Source: Streptomyces uncialis
GTDB taxonomy: Bacteria; Actinomycetota; Actinomycetes; Streptomycetales; Streptomycetaceae
DNA: 64,000 nucleotides
Assembly: GCF_001905345.1 (NCBI RefSeq)
Contig: NZ_LFBV01000003.1
Location: forward strand, 352,234 to 416,233
Direction: 5' to 3'
This document shows positions 50,576-59,904 of this stretch, piece after piece. Each line of letters starts with the position of its first letter. The first letter of the stretch is position 1. Below the pieces are notes generated by a model. It ran no database searches. It was not told the origin of the DNA and worked only from the letters and a program-made list of their open reading frames with translations. The position numbers were made by a program, and so were the translations under genes.

Positions 50576-52378
50576 ATGAGCACGACACCAGACGCACCAG
50601 CGGTCGACACCTCGCGGTCCTACCAGGAGGCCGACCCGTCCGCGGGACTCGCGAAATCCGGCGCTCTGGCGCGGTTGCTCGCACCGATCCGGACCCATCT
50701 CGTGATCTGCGCGGTCCTCTCGTCCCTGAGCGCGGCGGCGGGCATCGTGCCCTACATCGCCGTCGCCGAGATCGCGCGGATCATGCTCGAAGACCCCACC
50801 GGGGCGCACTCGGCCATCTGGACCTGGGTCGGTATCGGTGCGGCGGGTGCCAGCGTGTGGCTGGTGCTGCTGGTGCAGTCCTCCCGGGTGGGGCACTACG
50901 CCGACGCGGCGATCCTGCACGATCTGCGGGTGCGGATCGTGCGCCACCTCGGCGCGCTGCCGTTGGGCTGGTTCCGTCTCGCGGGCTCGGGCCGGGTCAA
51001 GAGGGCGATGACGGGCGACCTGGAGGAGATGCACGAGGTCATCGCGCACGCCCTCGGACAGTTGACCGGAGCGGTCACGGTGATGGCCGTCGGGACGGGC
51101 TATCTGTTCTTCGTCGATGTCCGGATGACACTGATCGCGCTGGGCGTACTGGGCCTCATGGCGGTCTGCTACCGCGTCTCCATGCGCTCCATGACGACCC
51201 ATATGAACCGGCTGACCGCCGCCGACGCGCGGATCAGCGCGGCCAGTGTGGAGTACGCCGACGGAATCCAGGTGGTCAAGACGTTCGGCACCGGGGGCCG
51301 CGTCCTGCGCCGCTTCGACGACGCCGTGGACGAGCACACCCAGGCGTTCGCGGCATGGGTCGCCGAGGTGCGCTACAGCTCGGCGGCGGCACGGCTGTTC
51401 GGTTCGGAGATGGCCGTCCTCACCGCGATGACGGCCGCCGGGCTGACGTTCGTCGACCACGGGTCGCTCGGCGTCGCGGACCTCGTGGCGTTCCTCGTCG
51501 TCGCGGTCGGCATGCCGAACTCCATCCTCCCGGCCGTGACCGCCTCCCAGGGCGTGCGCAAGGGCCGGATGGGCGCGGCCAACATCGAGCGGCTGCTGGC
51601 CCGTCCGCCGCTGCCCGAGCCCGAGCTTCCCCGGGCACCGTCCGGTCACGGCGTCGAGTTCGACCGTGTCTCGTTCTCCTACGACGGGGTGACCACCGCG
51701 GTCGACAAGATCAGCGCCGTCTGCGCGCCGGGCCAGGTCACCGCGATCGTGGGGCCGTCGGGCGCCGGGAAGAGCACCCTCGCGAGCCTGCTGCCACGCT
51801 TCTACGACGTGTCGGACGGAGCGGTCCGGATCGGCGGCGTCGATGTGCGCTCGATCCCGTCCGCCGAGCTGCTGGCGTCGATGTCGCTGGTGTTCCAGGA
51901 TGTCGCGCTGCTGCGCGACAGCGTCGCGGAGAACATCCGCATCGGCAGGCCGGGGGCGACCGACGAAGAGGTCCGCCGGGCGGCGGCCGCCGCGCACATC
52001 TACGAGGTGATCGAGCAACTGCCCGACGGGTACGACACGTTGCTCGACGCGGGCGGCGGCAGTCTGTCCGGTGGTGAGCGCCAGCGGCTGACCATCGCGC
52101 GGGCGATCCTGTCCGGCGCGCCGATCGTCGTCCTCGACGAGGCGACGGCCGCGCTGGACGCCGACAGCGAGTCGGCGGTCCAGGACGCGCTCGCCACCCT
52201 GGCGACCGGCAAGACGGTGATCGTGATCGCCCACCGGCTGCACACCATCGCCGGCGCCGACCAGATCCTCGTACTCGACAACGGACGGCTGGCCGAACGG
52301 GGCCGCCACGACGAGCTGCTCGCCCGCGACGGGCTGTACGCCCGGATGTGGGCCGCACAGGAAGGTGTACTCGCATGA
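50576..52378 (+). CDS. Exporter-fold siderophore ABC transporter, subunit A (IrtA/YbtP-like)
   Basis: 600 residues: an N-terminal six-helix membrane domain (about 35-310) fused to a nucleotide-binding domain with Walker A GPSGAGKST, signature LSGGERQR and Walker B IVVLDEATAALD. Such half-transporters have exporter folds, but the YbtPQ/IrtAB pairs take up ferric siderophores. No siderophore-interacting FAD domain is fused. The start ATG has GGGGAGGAAGAGG upstream. It is the first gene after the iron box and overlaps the second half-transporter (ATGA). Drug or siderophore export is the alternative, but the co-operonic binding protein and permeases favour iron uptake. Confidence 0.85.
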   Translation: MSTTPDAPAVDTSRSYQEADPSAGLAKSGALARLLAPIRTHLVICAVLSSLSAAAGIVPYIAVAEIARIMLEDPTGAHSAIWTWVGIGAAGASVWLVLLVQSSRVGHYADAAILHDLRVRIVRHLGALPLGWFRLAGSGRVKRAMTGDLEEMHEVIAHALGQLTGAVTVMAVGTGYLFFVDVRMTLIALGVLGLMAVCYRVSMRSMTTHMNRLTAADARISAASVEYADGIQVVKTFGTGGRVLRRFDDAVDEHTQAFAAWVAEVRYSSAAARLFGSEMAVLTAMTAAGLTFVDHGSLGVADLVAFLVVAVGMPNSILPAVTASQGVRKGRMGAANIERLLARPPLPEPELPRAPSGHGVEFDRVSFSYDGVTTAVDKISAVCAPGQVTAIVGPSGAGKSTLASLLPRFYDVSDGAVRIGGVDVRSIPSAELLASMSLVFQDVALLRDSVAENIRIGRPGATDEEVRRAAAAAHIYEVIEQLPDGYDTLLDAGGGSLSGGERQRLTIARAILSGAPIVVLDEATAALDADSESAVQDALATLATGKTVIVIAHRLHTIAGADQILVLDNGRLAERGRHDELLARDGLYARMWAAQEGVLA

Positions 52379-54120
52379 TCCGCCGTCTGTACCGACTGTG
52401 GCCGAATCCGCGGCTGCTGGCCCGGCTCTGGCTTCTCACCGCGGCCCAGGCCGTCCTGCAAGGGCTGATGCTCGCCCTGCTCGTCCCGGTCCTGGACGCC
52501 GTCGTACGGCCCGAGCCCGATCTCGCCGCGGCCACGCCGTGGCTGGTGGTCGGCGCGTGCGGCGCCGCCATGTACGCGGTGCTGAGCATCATCGCCACCC
52601 CGGTGGGATTCGCGGCGGCGGGAGCGCTCGCGGCGCAACTGCGCCGCCGGCTGATGCGCCATGTGAGCACCCTGACGCTGGGCTGGTTCACCGCCGAGCA
52701 CAAGGCGCGGCTGGCGCGGGGGGTGACCGCGGACGTGGGCAACGCCGCGCATCTCGCCGTGACGATCGGCGGACCCGTGATCACCTCGACCCTGCTGCCC
52801 GCGACGGTCGTCGCCGTGACGTTCGCGGTCGACTGGCGGATGGCACTGCTGCTGTGCGTGATCGCGCTGGTCGCCTACGCAGCGCTGCGGCGGGCCGCGC
52901 GGATCGCGGAGATCGCGGAGATCGAGCTGGAGCGGGCGGCGACCGGGGTCGCCAGCCGGGCGATCGAGCTCGGCCAGGCCCAGCCCGTCCTGCGGGCCGC
53001 GGGCCATGCCGACGGCACACCCCGGATGCGGGCCGCGCTGGAGGACCACCGCGAGACCTACCGCGACGGCATGCGCCGCGCCAGGCAGCCGTTCTTCGTG
53101 TACACCGGCGTGATCATGGGCGGGTTCGTCGCGGTGCTCGCGCTGGCCGCGCAGCTGATGCTCACCGGGCGCGTCGGGGTCGCCGAGGCGATCGCCCTGC
53201 TCGTACTGGCCGCCCGCTTCCTGGAGCCGCTCGGCAACCTGATCGACCTCATCGGGGCACTGCGCGCGCTGCGCAACCAGATCGTGCGCATCGAGGAACT
53301 GCTGGCGACCCCCACCCTGCCCGTGCCGGCCGAGCCGGTGCGCGGGATCGAGACGGCCGAGGTCGAGTTCTCGCACGTCGACTTCACCTATCCGGGCGGT
53401 GACAGCCCCGCGTTGCGTGACGTGTCGCTGCGCTGCCGACCGGGCACCACCACCGCGCTGGTCGGGCCCTCGGGCTCCGGGAAGACGACGGTGACCCGGC
53501 TCATCGCGCGCTTCTTCGACATCGACGCGGGCCAGGTACGGGTCGGCGGCACCGAGGTCCGGGAACTCGACCCGGGTGTCCTGCTCGACGAGATCGCCAT
53601 CGTCTTCCAGGACGTCTATCTGTTCGACGACACCATCGAGAACAACCTGCGCCTCGCACATCCGGAGGCGACATGGGACGAGCTGCGGGAGGTGGCCGCC
53701 GCGGCGCGGCTCGACGAGGTGATCGAGCGGCTGCCGGAGGGCTGGCACACCCGGGTGGGCGAGGCCGGCGCCCAGTTGTCGGGCGGTGAGCGTCAGCGGG
53801 TGGCGATCGCGCGGGCGATGCTCAAGCGGGCCCGGATCGTGCTCGTCGACGAGGCCAGCTCCGCGCTCGACCCCGAGAACGAGGCCGCGATCACCCAGGC
53901 CATCTCCAATCTCGGTGACGACCCCGCCCGCACGGTGATCGTGATCGCCCACCGTCCCGCCACCCTGGCCACGGCGGATCACGTGGTCTCGCTCGACGGG
54001 GGCCGGGTCGTGGAGGCCGGTACGCCCGCCAAACTGCTGCGCACGGGAGGGACGTTCGCGCGGCTCAGCCGGCAGTACGAGCGGTCGCGTCACTGGCGCA
54101 TCGTCAGCACCGCGCCCTGA
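52375..54120 (+). CDS. Exporter-fold siderophore ABC transporter, subunit B (IrtB/YbtQ-like)
   Basis: 581 residues with the same layout as its partner: six membrane helices (about 15-290), then a nucleotide-binding domain with GPSGSGKTT, LSGGERQR and VLVDEASSALDPEN. It begins at an ATG that overlaps the partner's stop, so the two are made in equal amounts for a heterodimer. The membrane part differs enough from subunit A to make a simple duplication old. It ends 56 bp before the binding-protein gene. Confidence 0.85.
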   Translation: MIRRLYRLWPNPRLLARLWLLTAAQAVLQGLMLALLVPVLDAVVRPEPDLAAATPWLVVGACGAAMYAVLSIIATPVGFAAAGALAAQLRRRLMRHVSTLTLGWFTAEHKARLARGVTADVGNAAHLAVTIGGPVITSTLLPATVVAVTFAVDWRMALLLCVIALVAYAALRRAARIAEIAEIELERAATGVASRAIELGQAQPVLRAAGHADGTPRMRAALEDHRETYRDGMRRARQPFFVYTGVIMGGFVAVLALAAQLMLTGRVGVAEAIALLVLAARFLEPLGNLIDLIGALRALRNQIVRIEELLATPTLPVPAEPVRGIETAEVEFSHVDFTYPGGDSPALRDVSLRCRPGTTTALVGPSGSGKTTVTRLIARFFDIDAGQVRVGGTEVRELDPGVLLDEIAIVFQDVYLFDDTIENNLRLAHPEATWDELREVAAAARLDEVIERLPEGWHTRVGEAGAQLSGGERQRVAIARAMLKRARIVLVDEASSALDPENEAAITQAISNLGDDPARTVIVIAHRPATLATADHVVSLDGGRVVEAGTPAKLLRTGGTFARLSRQYERSRHWRIVSTAP

Positions 54121-54176
54121 CCCGTCCACGCGTCAGGCACCTCGACCGCGACATCGAATCAGGAGAACCCCCGCCC

Positions 54177-55205
54177 ATGCTGTACACCGTCACCGGCCGC
54201 CGAGCCGCGCGAGCCACCGCCGCGTTCGCCGTGGCCGTGCTCTTCCTCACCGCCTGCGGCTCCGGCTCCGGTGGCGGGGGCGGGGACTCCACCGGCGGCG
54301 GGCCGGGCGAGGTGACGCTCGCCGGTGCCTACGGCCGGACCACCGTCCCCGTCACCGACGAGAAGGTCTGGGCACTCGATCCGAGGACCGCGACCGAGCT
54401 CCTCGCGATCGGTGTGACCCCCACCCATGTCGGCCGGTCCACGCACAAGGGCGACGCGGCCTTCCAGGCACAGGAGCGGTTGCTGGCCGACGAGGGGATC
54501 GAGCTGGTCGAACCCGACAAGGTCGAACTCGTCCTGGAGGCGAGGCCGTCGGTCATCATCGGGGAACAGAGCCTCAGCAGCGACGAGCTGGCCGAGGAGC
54601 TGAAGAAGATCGCGCCGGTGCTGATCACCCGGGCCACCGCGTCCTGGGAGGAGAACCTGCGCCTCCTCGGCCGGGCCACCGGCCGGGGTGAGCGGGCCGG
54701 GTCCGTCATCGAGCACCTCGACCGGGAGACCACCGCCACCAGGCGCGACATCGAGAAGGCGGGGCTGGCGGGCGAGACCGTGTCGCTGATGTCCGCGTGC
54801 GGAGAGGGGAACTTCTGCGCCTACGGCAGCGGCCGGACCGCCGGTCCGGTCCTGACCGACCTGGGGTTCAAGCGCCCCTCCGCGCACGGCCAGGACCGGA
54901 CCGGCCTCAGTTACGGCTACACGAGCGTCAGCGAGGAGAAGCTGGGCGAACTGGTCGCCCCGATCGTCTTCGTCCTGTCCGGCTCCGTCCAGTACGGTGC
55001 GCCGGACCCGCTGGACAACCCGCTGTTCGAGGTCGGTGACGCCAGGACCGGCGTGGTCGACTTCGCCGCCTGGTACGGCTCCGGTTCCTTCGACGTGTCC
55101 TGGGTCCTCAACGACATCCGCGCCGTCCTGCTGGACGACGGGACCGTCACCGACCAGGTGAGCGGCGTCGAGCTGTTCGAAGAGCTCAGGAAGGCGGGCG
55201 CCTGA
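54177..55205 (+). CDS. Ferric-siderophore-binding lipoprotein (FepB/FhuD-like)
   Basis: 342 residues. A lipoprotein signal with lipobox LTAC (Cys27) is followed by a Gly/Ser-rich spacer. The class III substrate-binding fold is seen in KVWALDPRTATELLAIGVTPTHVG and VELVLEARPSVIIGEQSL, with the long interdomain helix (LLGRATGRGERAGSVIEHL). It captures the ferric siderophore outside the membrane and delivers it to the FecCD-type permeases. The SD AGGAG lies upstream of the ATG. Which siderophore it binds is not readable, and no siderophore biosynthesis genes are in the window, so xenosiderophore uptake is possible. Confidence 0.9.
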   Translation: MLYTVTGRRAARATAAFAVAVLFLTACGSGSGGGGGDSTGGGPGEVTLAGAYGRTTVPVTDEKVWALDPRTATELLAIGVTPTHVGRSTHKGDAAFQAQERLLADEGIELVEPDKVELVLEARPSVIIGEQSLSSDELAEELKKIAPVLITRATASWEENLRLLGRATGRGERAGSVIEHLDRETTATRRDIEKAGLAGETVSLMSACGEGNFCAYGSGRTAGPVLTDLGFKRPSAHGQDRTGLSYGYTSVSEEKLGELVAPIVFVLSGSVQYGAPDPLDNPLFEVGDARTGVVDFAAWYGSGSFDVSWVLNDIRAVLLDDGTVTDQVSGVELFEELRKAGA

Positions 55206-55279
55206 TGCCGCGCGGACCGGCCCTGCGCCCGGTGCCCCCTTCCCGGGGGTTTCTCGGTCCCGCCGAGGTGCGCCGCTCC

Positions 55280-55301
55280 GGCGACCGCTCCGACGGTCGC
55301 C
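55280..55301 (+). other. Intercistronic hairpin after binding-protein gene
   Basis: GGCGACCG and CGGTCGCC form a perfect 8-bp stem with loop CTCCGA in the 136-bp gap between the binding-protein and permease genes, the largest gap in the operon. It may protect the upstream mRNA or partly terminate transcription, raising binding-protein levels over permease. Confidence 0.55.
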
Positions 55302-55341
55302 CGGCCCGGCTCCACACCCCCGGCGCCCTGCCCCGTCCCGC

Positions 55342-56382
55342 ATGACGCTCGACAAGACCGGCCGCCCAGCCGCCTCGCGTACCCGCGCGGGCACCCGAAG
55401 ACGCTGGACCGGACTCGCGTTGCTGCTCGCCGCGGTGCCTGTCGTCACGGCGCTGAGTCTGGCCGTGGGGGCGGGCGGTGTCCCGCCCGGGACGGTGTTC
55501 GACGTGCTGCTGCGTCCCGACGGCAGCGAGGCGGCCGTCATCGTCCACGAACTGCGGATACCCCGGACGGTGCTGGCGCTCGCCGTCGGTGCCGCGCTCG
55601 GGCTGGCGGGAGCGCTGATGCAGGGGCAGACCCGCAACCCGCTGGCGGATCCCGGTCTGCTGGGGATCGAGGCGGGCGCCGCGCTCGCGGTGGTGCTCGC
55701 CATCGCGCTGCTCGGCGTCGACCACATCGCCGGTTACCTGTGGTTCGGGCTCGCCGGTGCCGGTGCCGCGACCGTCGCCGTCCTGGCCGTCGGCTCCCGC
55801 CGGGGCGGACCCGACCCGCTCTCGCTGGTCCTGGCCGGCGCCGCGACGACCGCCCTGCTGACAGCCGTCACCCAGGCCTTCGTGACACGCGAGTCCCGCT
55901 CGGTCCAGGCCTACCGCGTCTGGGGGTCGGGCACGGTCATGGGCCGGGGGATCGACATCTTCCTCCAGGCCCTGCCCCTGCTCCTGCTCGGGCTGTTGCT
56001 GGCCGTCGCCGTCGCACCCGGGCTCAATCTGCTGCAACTCGGCGACGACGTCGCCCGGTCCCTGGGACAGCACCCGCTGCGGCAGAAGATCATGGGCGTC
56101 GCCGCGATCATGGTCCTGTGCGGTACGGCCACCGCCGCCTGCGGCCCGATCGGATTCATCGGCCTCACCGTCCCCCACGCGGCCCGCCGGCTGTGCGGGG
56201 TCGACCACCGCTGGGTGACCGCGTACTCCGCCGTTCTCGGTGGACTGCTCCTGACCCTGGCCGACACGATCGGCCGCGTCCTCGCACCCCCTTCGGAGGT
56301 CCACGTCGGCATCGTGACGGCACTCCTCGGCGGACCCGTCTTCGTGGTCCTCGTGCGGCGCGCCCGGCTGGTGCGCGTATGA
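55342..56382 (+). CDS. FecCD-family siderophore permease, subunit 1
   Basis: 346 residues with nine to ten membrane helices typical of BtuC/FepD. The motifs ELRIPRTVLALAVGAALGLAGALMQGQTRNPLADPGLLGIEAGAAL and GPIGFIGLTVPHAARRLCGVDHR (coupling to the ATPase) are present. It forms a heterodimeric channel with the next gene product. There is no good ribosome-binding site before the ATG, unlike the rest of the operon. Its stop overlaps the next start (ATGA). Confidence 0.9.
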   Translation: MTLDKTGRPAASRTRAGTRRRWTGLALLLAAVPVVTALSLAVGAGGVPPGTVFDVLLRPDGSEAAVIVHELRIPRTVLALAVGAALGLAGALMQGQTRNPLADPGLLGIEAGAALAVVLAIALLGVDHIAGYLWFGLAGAGAATVAVLAVGSRRGGPDPLSLVLAGAATTALLTAVTQAFVTRESRSVQAYRVWGSGTVMGRGIDIFLQALPLLLLGLLLAVAVAPGLNLLQLGDDVARSLGQHPLRQKIMGVAAIMVLCGTATAACGPIGFIGLTVPHAARRLCGVDHRWVTAYSAVLGGLLLTLADTIGRVLAPPSEVHVGIVTALLGGPVFVVLVRRARLVRV

Positions 56383-57461
56383 GCGCCCGGCTCCGGGCCG
56401 CCGAGGCCCCGCTGCGCCTCGGGGGCGCCTCCTGGCTGCTGCCGCTGCGCTCCCTCGCCGCCACGCTCGCCGGTGTCGCGCTGCTCGTCCTGCTCGTCAT
56501 CACAGACCTGGCGACCGGTGACTTCGGCATCGGTCCCGGAGCGGTGTTCCGCGCGCTGGTCATCGGCGGCGACCCCGCCCACACGCTGCTGGTCAGGGAA
56601 CTGCGGCTGCCGCAGGTCACCGTGGCCGTCCTGGCGGGCGCCGCCCTGGGGCTCGCGGGGGCGCTGACCCAGACCTTCGCCCGCAATCCGCTGGCCAGCC
56701 CCGACATCCTCGGTGTCACCCAGGGAGCCTCGTTGGCCGCCGTGCTCGTCATCGTCGGGACGGCCTCGGAGGGGAGCGGCGGCGGACCGGTCGACGGGGC
56801 GCTCCAGCACTTCGGTCTCGTACCCGCCGCCTTCGCCGGGGGTATCACCGCGGCCGTCCTGCTCCGCGTCCTCGCCGGTGGGCGGGGAACCGACCCGCAA
56901 CGGCTGGTCCTGACGGGCATCGCCGTCGGCGCGGTGCTCGCCGCCCTCACCCGGTGGGTGCTGGTCCGGGCCAGTATCGACGACGCGGCGAGCGCCCAGA
57001 GGTGGCTGTTCGGCAACCTCGACGGGCGCGGCTGGGACCACGCCGTCCCCGTCGCCGTCGTCCTCGCCGCGATGTTCCCGCTCTCGCTGCTGCTCGGCCG
57101 GCACCTCGGCGCGATCCAGCTCGGCGACGACACCGCCCGCGGACTCGGGGTACGGCTGCGTGCGACGCGGCTCCTGACCCTGCTGGCCGCCGTGCTGCTC
57201 GCGGCGGCGGCCGTCTCCGCCGTCGGGCCGCTGGGCTTCGTCGCGTTCGCCGTCCCGCAGATCGCCCTCCGGCTGACGGGCGGATCGCGGCCACCCCTCG
57301 TCGCCTCGGCGGTCTACGGCGCCTGCCTCGTCGTCGTCGCCGATCTGATGTGCCGCAACGTCCTTGCCTCGGGCGTCCCCGCCGGGGTCGTCACCGCCTG
57401 CGTCGGAGCGCCCTACCTGATCTGGCTTCTCGTGCGTACCAACCGGAGGACCACCGTATGA
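56379..57461 (+). CDS. FecCD-family siderophore permease, subunit 2
   Basis: 360 residues, paralogous to the preceding permease (FepG type). Key segments: ELRLPQVTVAVLAGAALGLAGALTQTFARNPLASPDILGVTQGASL and GPLGFVAFAVPQIALRLTGGSRPPL. The N-terminal 25 residues are cytoplasmic. Start and stop both overlap neighbouring genes by 4 bp, so it is made in step with the other permease and the ATPase. Confidence 0.9.
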   Translation: MSARLRAAEAPLRLGGASWLLPLRSLAATLAGVALLVLLVITDLATGDFGIGPGAVFRALVIGGDPAHTLLVRELRLPQVTVAVLAGAALGLAGALTQTFARNPLASPDILGVTQGASLAAVLVIVGTASEGSGGGPVDGALQHFGLVPAAFAGGITAAVLLRVLAGGRGTDPQRLVLTGIAVGAVLAALTRWVLVRASIDDAASAQRWLFGNLDGRGWDHAVPVAVVLAAMFPLSLLLGRHLGAIQLGDDTARGLGVRLRATRLLTLLAAVLLAAAAVSAVGPLGFVAFAVPQIALRLTGGSRPPLVASAVYGACLVVVADLMCRNVLASGVPAGVVTACVGAPYLIWLLVRTNRRTTV

Positions 57462-58321
57462 CCGACCCGGCCGTTCACCGGCCCGTCTCCCGGCTGGGCG
57501 CCGAGGCTGTGACCGTCGGCTACGGCGGTGACCCGGTCGTCCGGAATGTCACCCTCGACGTTCCCGACGGGACGGTCACCACGATCATCGGCCCGAACGG
57601 ATGCGGGAAGTCGACCCTGCTGCGCACCATGGCCCGTCTGCTCACGCCCTCCTCGGGACGGGTGCGCCTCGACGGGGAATCCGTGCACGACACCCCGACC
57701 CGGGAGGTGTCCGGACGCCTCTGCCTGCTCCCGCAGCATCCGGTCGCGCCCGACGGTCTCGTGGTACGCGATCTGGTCACCCGGGGGCGGCATCCGCATC
57801 AGCGGTGGTTCCGCCAGTGGTCACCGCGGGACGAGGAGGCGGTGGACCGCGCGTTGGAGCTGACCGGGGTGGCCGATCTCCGCGACCGGCGCGTCGACGA
57901 ACTCTCGGGAGGCCAGCGGCAGCGCGTCTGGATCGCCATGACGCTGGCCCAGGACACGGAGATCATGCTGCTCGACGAGCCGACCACCTTCCTCGACCTG
58001 GCCCATCAGGTCGAGGTGGTCGACCTGGTGCTTCAGCTGAACAGGGAACGCGGCCGCACCGTCGCGATGGTGCTGCACGATCTCACCCTGGCCGCGCGTT
58101 GCAGCGATCTGGTGGTCGTCATGAAGGACGGCGCGATCCTGGAACGGGGAAAGCCGAACGAGGTGTTCACTCCCGGCATGCTGGCCGAGGTCTTCGGGCT
58201 CGACGCGGATGTGCTGTCCGACCCGCGCACCGGTCTGCCGATCGTCGTACCGGTGAACTCCCGTTCCGCCACCGCCGACCAGGTCCGGTCGCCGCGCGGC
58301 GCACCCGGTCCGCCGAGGTGA
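57458..58321 (+). CDS. Siderophore ABC transporter ATP-binding protein (FepC-like)
   Basis: 287 residues. Walker A GPNGCGKST, Q-loop LLPQHPVAPDG, signature LSGGQRQRVWIAMTLAQ, Walker B IMLLDEPTTFLDL and the switch His in VLHDLTLA are all present. LDLAHQVEVVDLV is typical of the FepC/FecE group. It powers the FecCD dimer. The last 20 residues are extra and basic/Pro-rich. It ends the operon and converges with the monooxygenase gene. Confidence 0.93.
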   Translation: MTDPAVHRPVSRLGAEAVTVGYGGDPVVRNVTLDVPDGTVTTIIGPNGCGKSTLLRTMARLLTPSSGRVRLDGESVHDTPTREVSGRLCLLPQHPVAPDGLVVRDLVTRGRHPHQRWFRQWSPRDEEAVDRALELTGVADLRDRRVDELSGGQRQRVWIAMTLAQDTEIMLLDEPTTFLDLAHQVEVVDLVLQLNRERGRTVAMVLHDLTLAARCSDLVVVMKDGAILERGKPNEVFTPGMLAEVFGLDADVLSDPRTGLPIVVPVNSRSATADQVRSPRGAPGPPR

Positions 58322-58407
58322 CAAGGACGTGAGCGCGGCGGGTCGGGGTCTTCGCCATCACGGCCGCCCTCGGGAGGATCAGCTCGGGTCCGGGGAGGGT
58401 CGGGTCC

Positions 58408-59679
58408 TCACCGGACCGGTTCCCCGGCAGGGTGCGGGACCGTCCATGACGGGTGGGTGTTGACCTGGGCCACGGTGGCCTGTGCCAGCTCTCGGTAGCG
58501 GTGCGCGATCCGGTCGGCGTGGGCGGTGGGCAGCGGCCCGCCCCGGTCCGCGGCCCGCGCGATGATCTCCTCCGGCCCCAGGTCCCGATTGGCCGTCACG
58601 ACCGCGTTGACCACCTCCCGGCGCATCCCGTCGTAGCGGCGCAGCGCGGCCACGGGACCGCTCTCCCGGGCCAGGCACCAGGCCAGCACCCGGGTGTCGA
58701 CGACGGACTGCGATCCGCCGTTCATGCCCATGGGGAACATCGGGTGCGCGGCGTCGCCGAGCAGGGTGACCCGTCCGAAGCTCCAGCGCGGCAGGGGGTC
58801 GCGGTCGAGCATCGGGTATTCGAGGATCGCGGGTGAGCGCTCGACCAGCGCCGCGAGGTCGATCCACGGCAGGTCCCAGGACGCCAGGGCGGCGCGGGCC
58901 TCCGCCGTGGTGACGCGACGGCCGGTGCCGCCGGGGCCGGGGCCGTCGGCAGGCGGGCCGGACGGCCCGTGCCGTACCTCCAGCACCCAGTTCAGCAGGG
59001 GTTCGCCGCCCTCGGCCGCGGGGTCCTCGATCGGGTAGGCGACGAACTTCGCGCCGGGGGTGCCCCCGGCCACCACGATCGAGCGCCCGCCGAGGACATG
59101 CGGGTGGCGGGCGACGCCTCGCCACATATGGACGCCGTTGCGGTTCGGGGCGCCCTCGTCCGGGTGGAGTTGGGCGCGGACCGCGGAGTCGACACCGTCG
59201 CAGCCGACCAGTACATCGGCGTCGTCCACCACGGGCAGGCCGCTCGCGCGGTCCAGGAAGTGGGAACGGACGCCGTCCGCGGACTGCTCGAAGCGCTGGA
59301 ACCGCAGCCCGGTACGGACCGAGTCCGGCCCCAGCCGCTCGCGCACCGCCGCCAGCAGCGTCATCTGGAGATGCCCGCGGTGCACGGAGTACTGCGGCCA
59401 CCGGTAGCCGGCCGTGAGTCCCAGTGGCTCCTCCCACACCGGTTCGCCCGTCCGGTCGCGGTAGCTCAGCCGGTGCGGGGGGAGCGCGATGAAGGCCAGT
59501 TCACCGGCCAGACCCAGTTCGGCGAGTTCCCGGACGGCGTGCGGCAGCAGATTGATGCCCACGCCGACCGCCTCGACGGTCCGGGCCCCCTCGTACACCC
59601 GCGCCGGGAACCCCGCGGCGTGCAGGCTCAGGGCACAGGTCAACCCGGCGATGCCCCCACCCACGACAGTCACCTTCAT
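58408..59679 (-). CDS. FAD-dependent monooxygenase, PhzS/salicylate-hydroxylase-like
   Basis: 423-residue class A flavoprotein hydroxylase. The FAD motif VVGGGIAGLTCALSLHAAG is at the start, and the second motif is GRVTLLGDAAHPMFPMGMNGGSQ. The stretches YRWPQYSVHRGHLQMTLLAAVRERLG and GVHMWRGVARHPH are close to those of PhzS and related single-component aromatic hydroxylases. It would use NAD(P)H and O2 to hydroxylate, or decarboxylatively hydroxylate, a small aromatic acid; the substrate is unknown. A Gly/Pro-rich insertion (around residue 245) is extra. It is divergent from a LysR gene that probably controls it. Confidence 0.88.
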   Translation of the reverse strand: MKVTVVGGGIAGLTCALSLHAAGFPARVYEGARTVEAVGVGINLLPHAVRELAELGLAGELAFIALPPHRLSYRDRTGEPVWEEPLGLTAGYRWPQYSVHRGHLQMTLLAAVRERLGPDSVRTGLRFQRFEQSADGVRSHFLDRASGLPVVDDADVLVGCDGVDSAVRAQLHPDEGAPNRNGVHMWRGVARHPHVLGGRSIVVAGGTPGAKFVAYPIEDPAAEGGEPLLNWVLEVRHGPSGPPADGPGPGGTGRRVTTAEARAALASWDLPWIDLAALVERSPAILEYPMLDRDPLPRWSFGRVTLLGDAAHPMFPMGMNGGSQSVVDTRVLAWCLARESGPVAALRRYDGMRREVVNAVVTANRDLGPEEIIARAADRGGPLPTAHADRIAHRYRELAQATVAQVNTHPSWTVPHPAGEPVR

Positions 59680-59904
59680 CGGTCCGCCCCTGCCTTTCGC
59701 CCGGGCCGCGGGGCCCTGCCCAAGCGTCCGGCCACCGGACGGCGGGTGTCCAATACACAGCGGTGATACCAGCGGTCATGCTCGGTGATCGCGCCGGGGA
59801 ACCACCCTCCGCACGGCTGTCGGGCACCACGGGACGGACCGGCTCCCGCCCGGGCTCGCGTGACAACAAGCTTTCTCGACAAAGGGGTTGATAACCTCGC
59901 GGCC
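59680..59904. promoter_or_regulatory. Divergent control region, monooxygenase and LysR genes
   Basis: 225 bp. It contains a partial dyad, ATACAC-AGC-GGTGATAC (59753-59769), close to the monooxygenase side, and an AT-richer patch GTTGATAAC (59887-59895) 10 bp before the LysR ATG. Either may be a LysR site; neither is a clean T-N11-A palindrome. Confidence 0.35.

Noticed and set aside
50576..54120. Multidrug exporter operon
   Set aside because: The exporter-fold pair shares an operon and an iron box with a siderophore-binding protein, FecCD permeases and ATPase, which favours siderophore transport.
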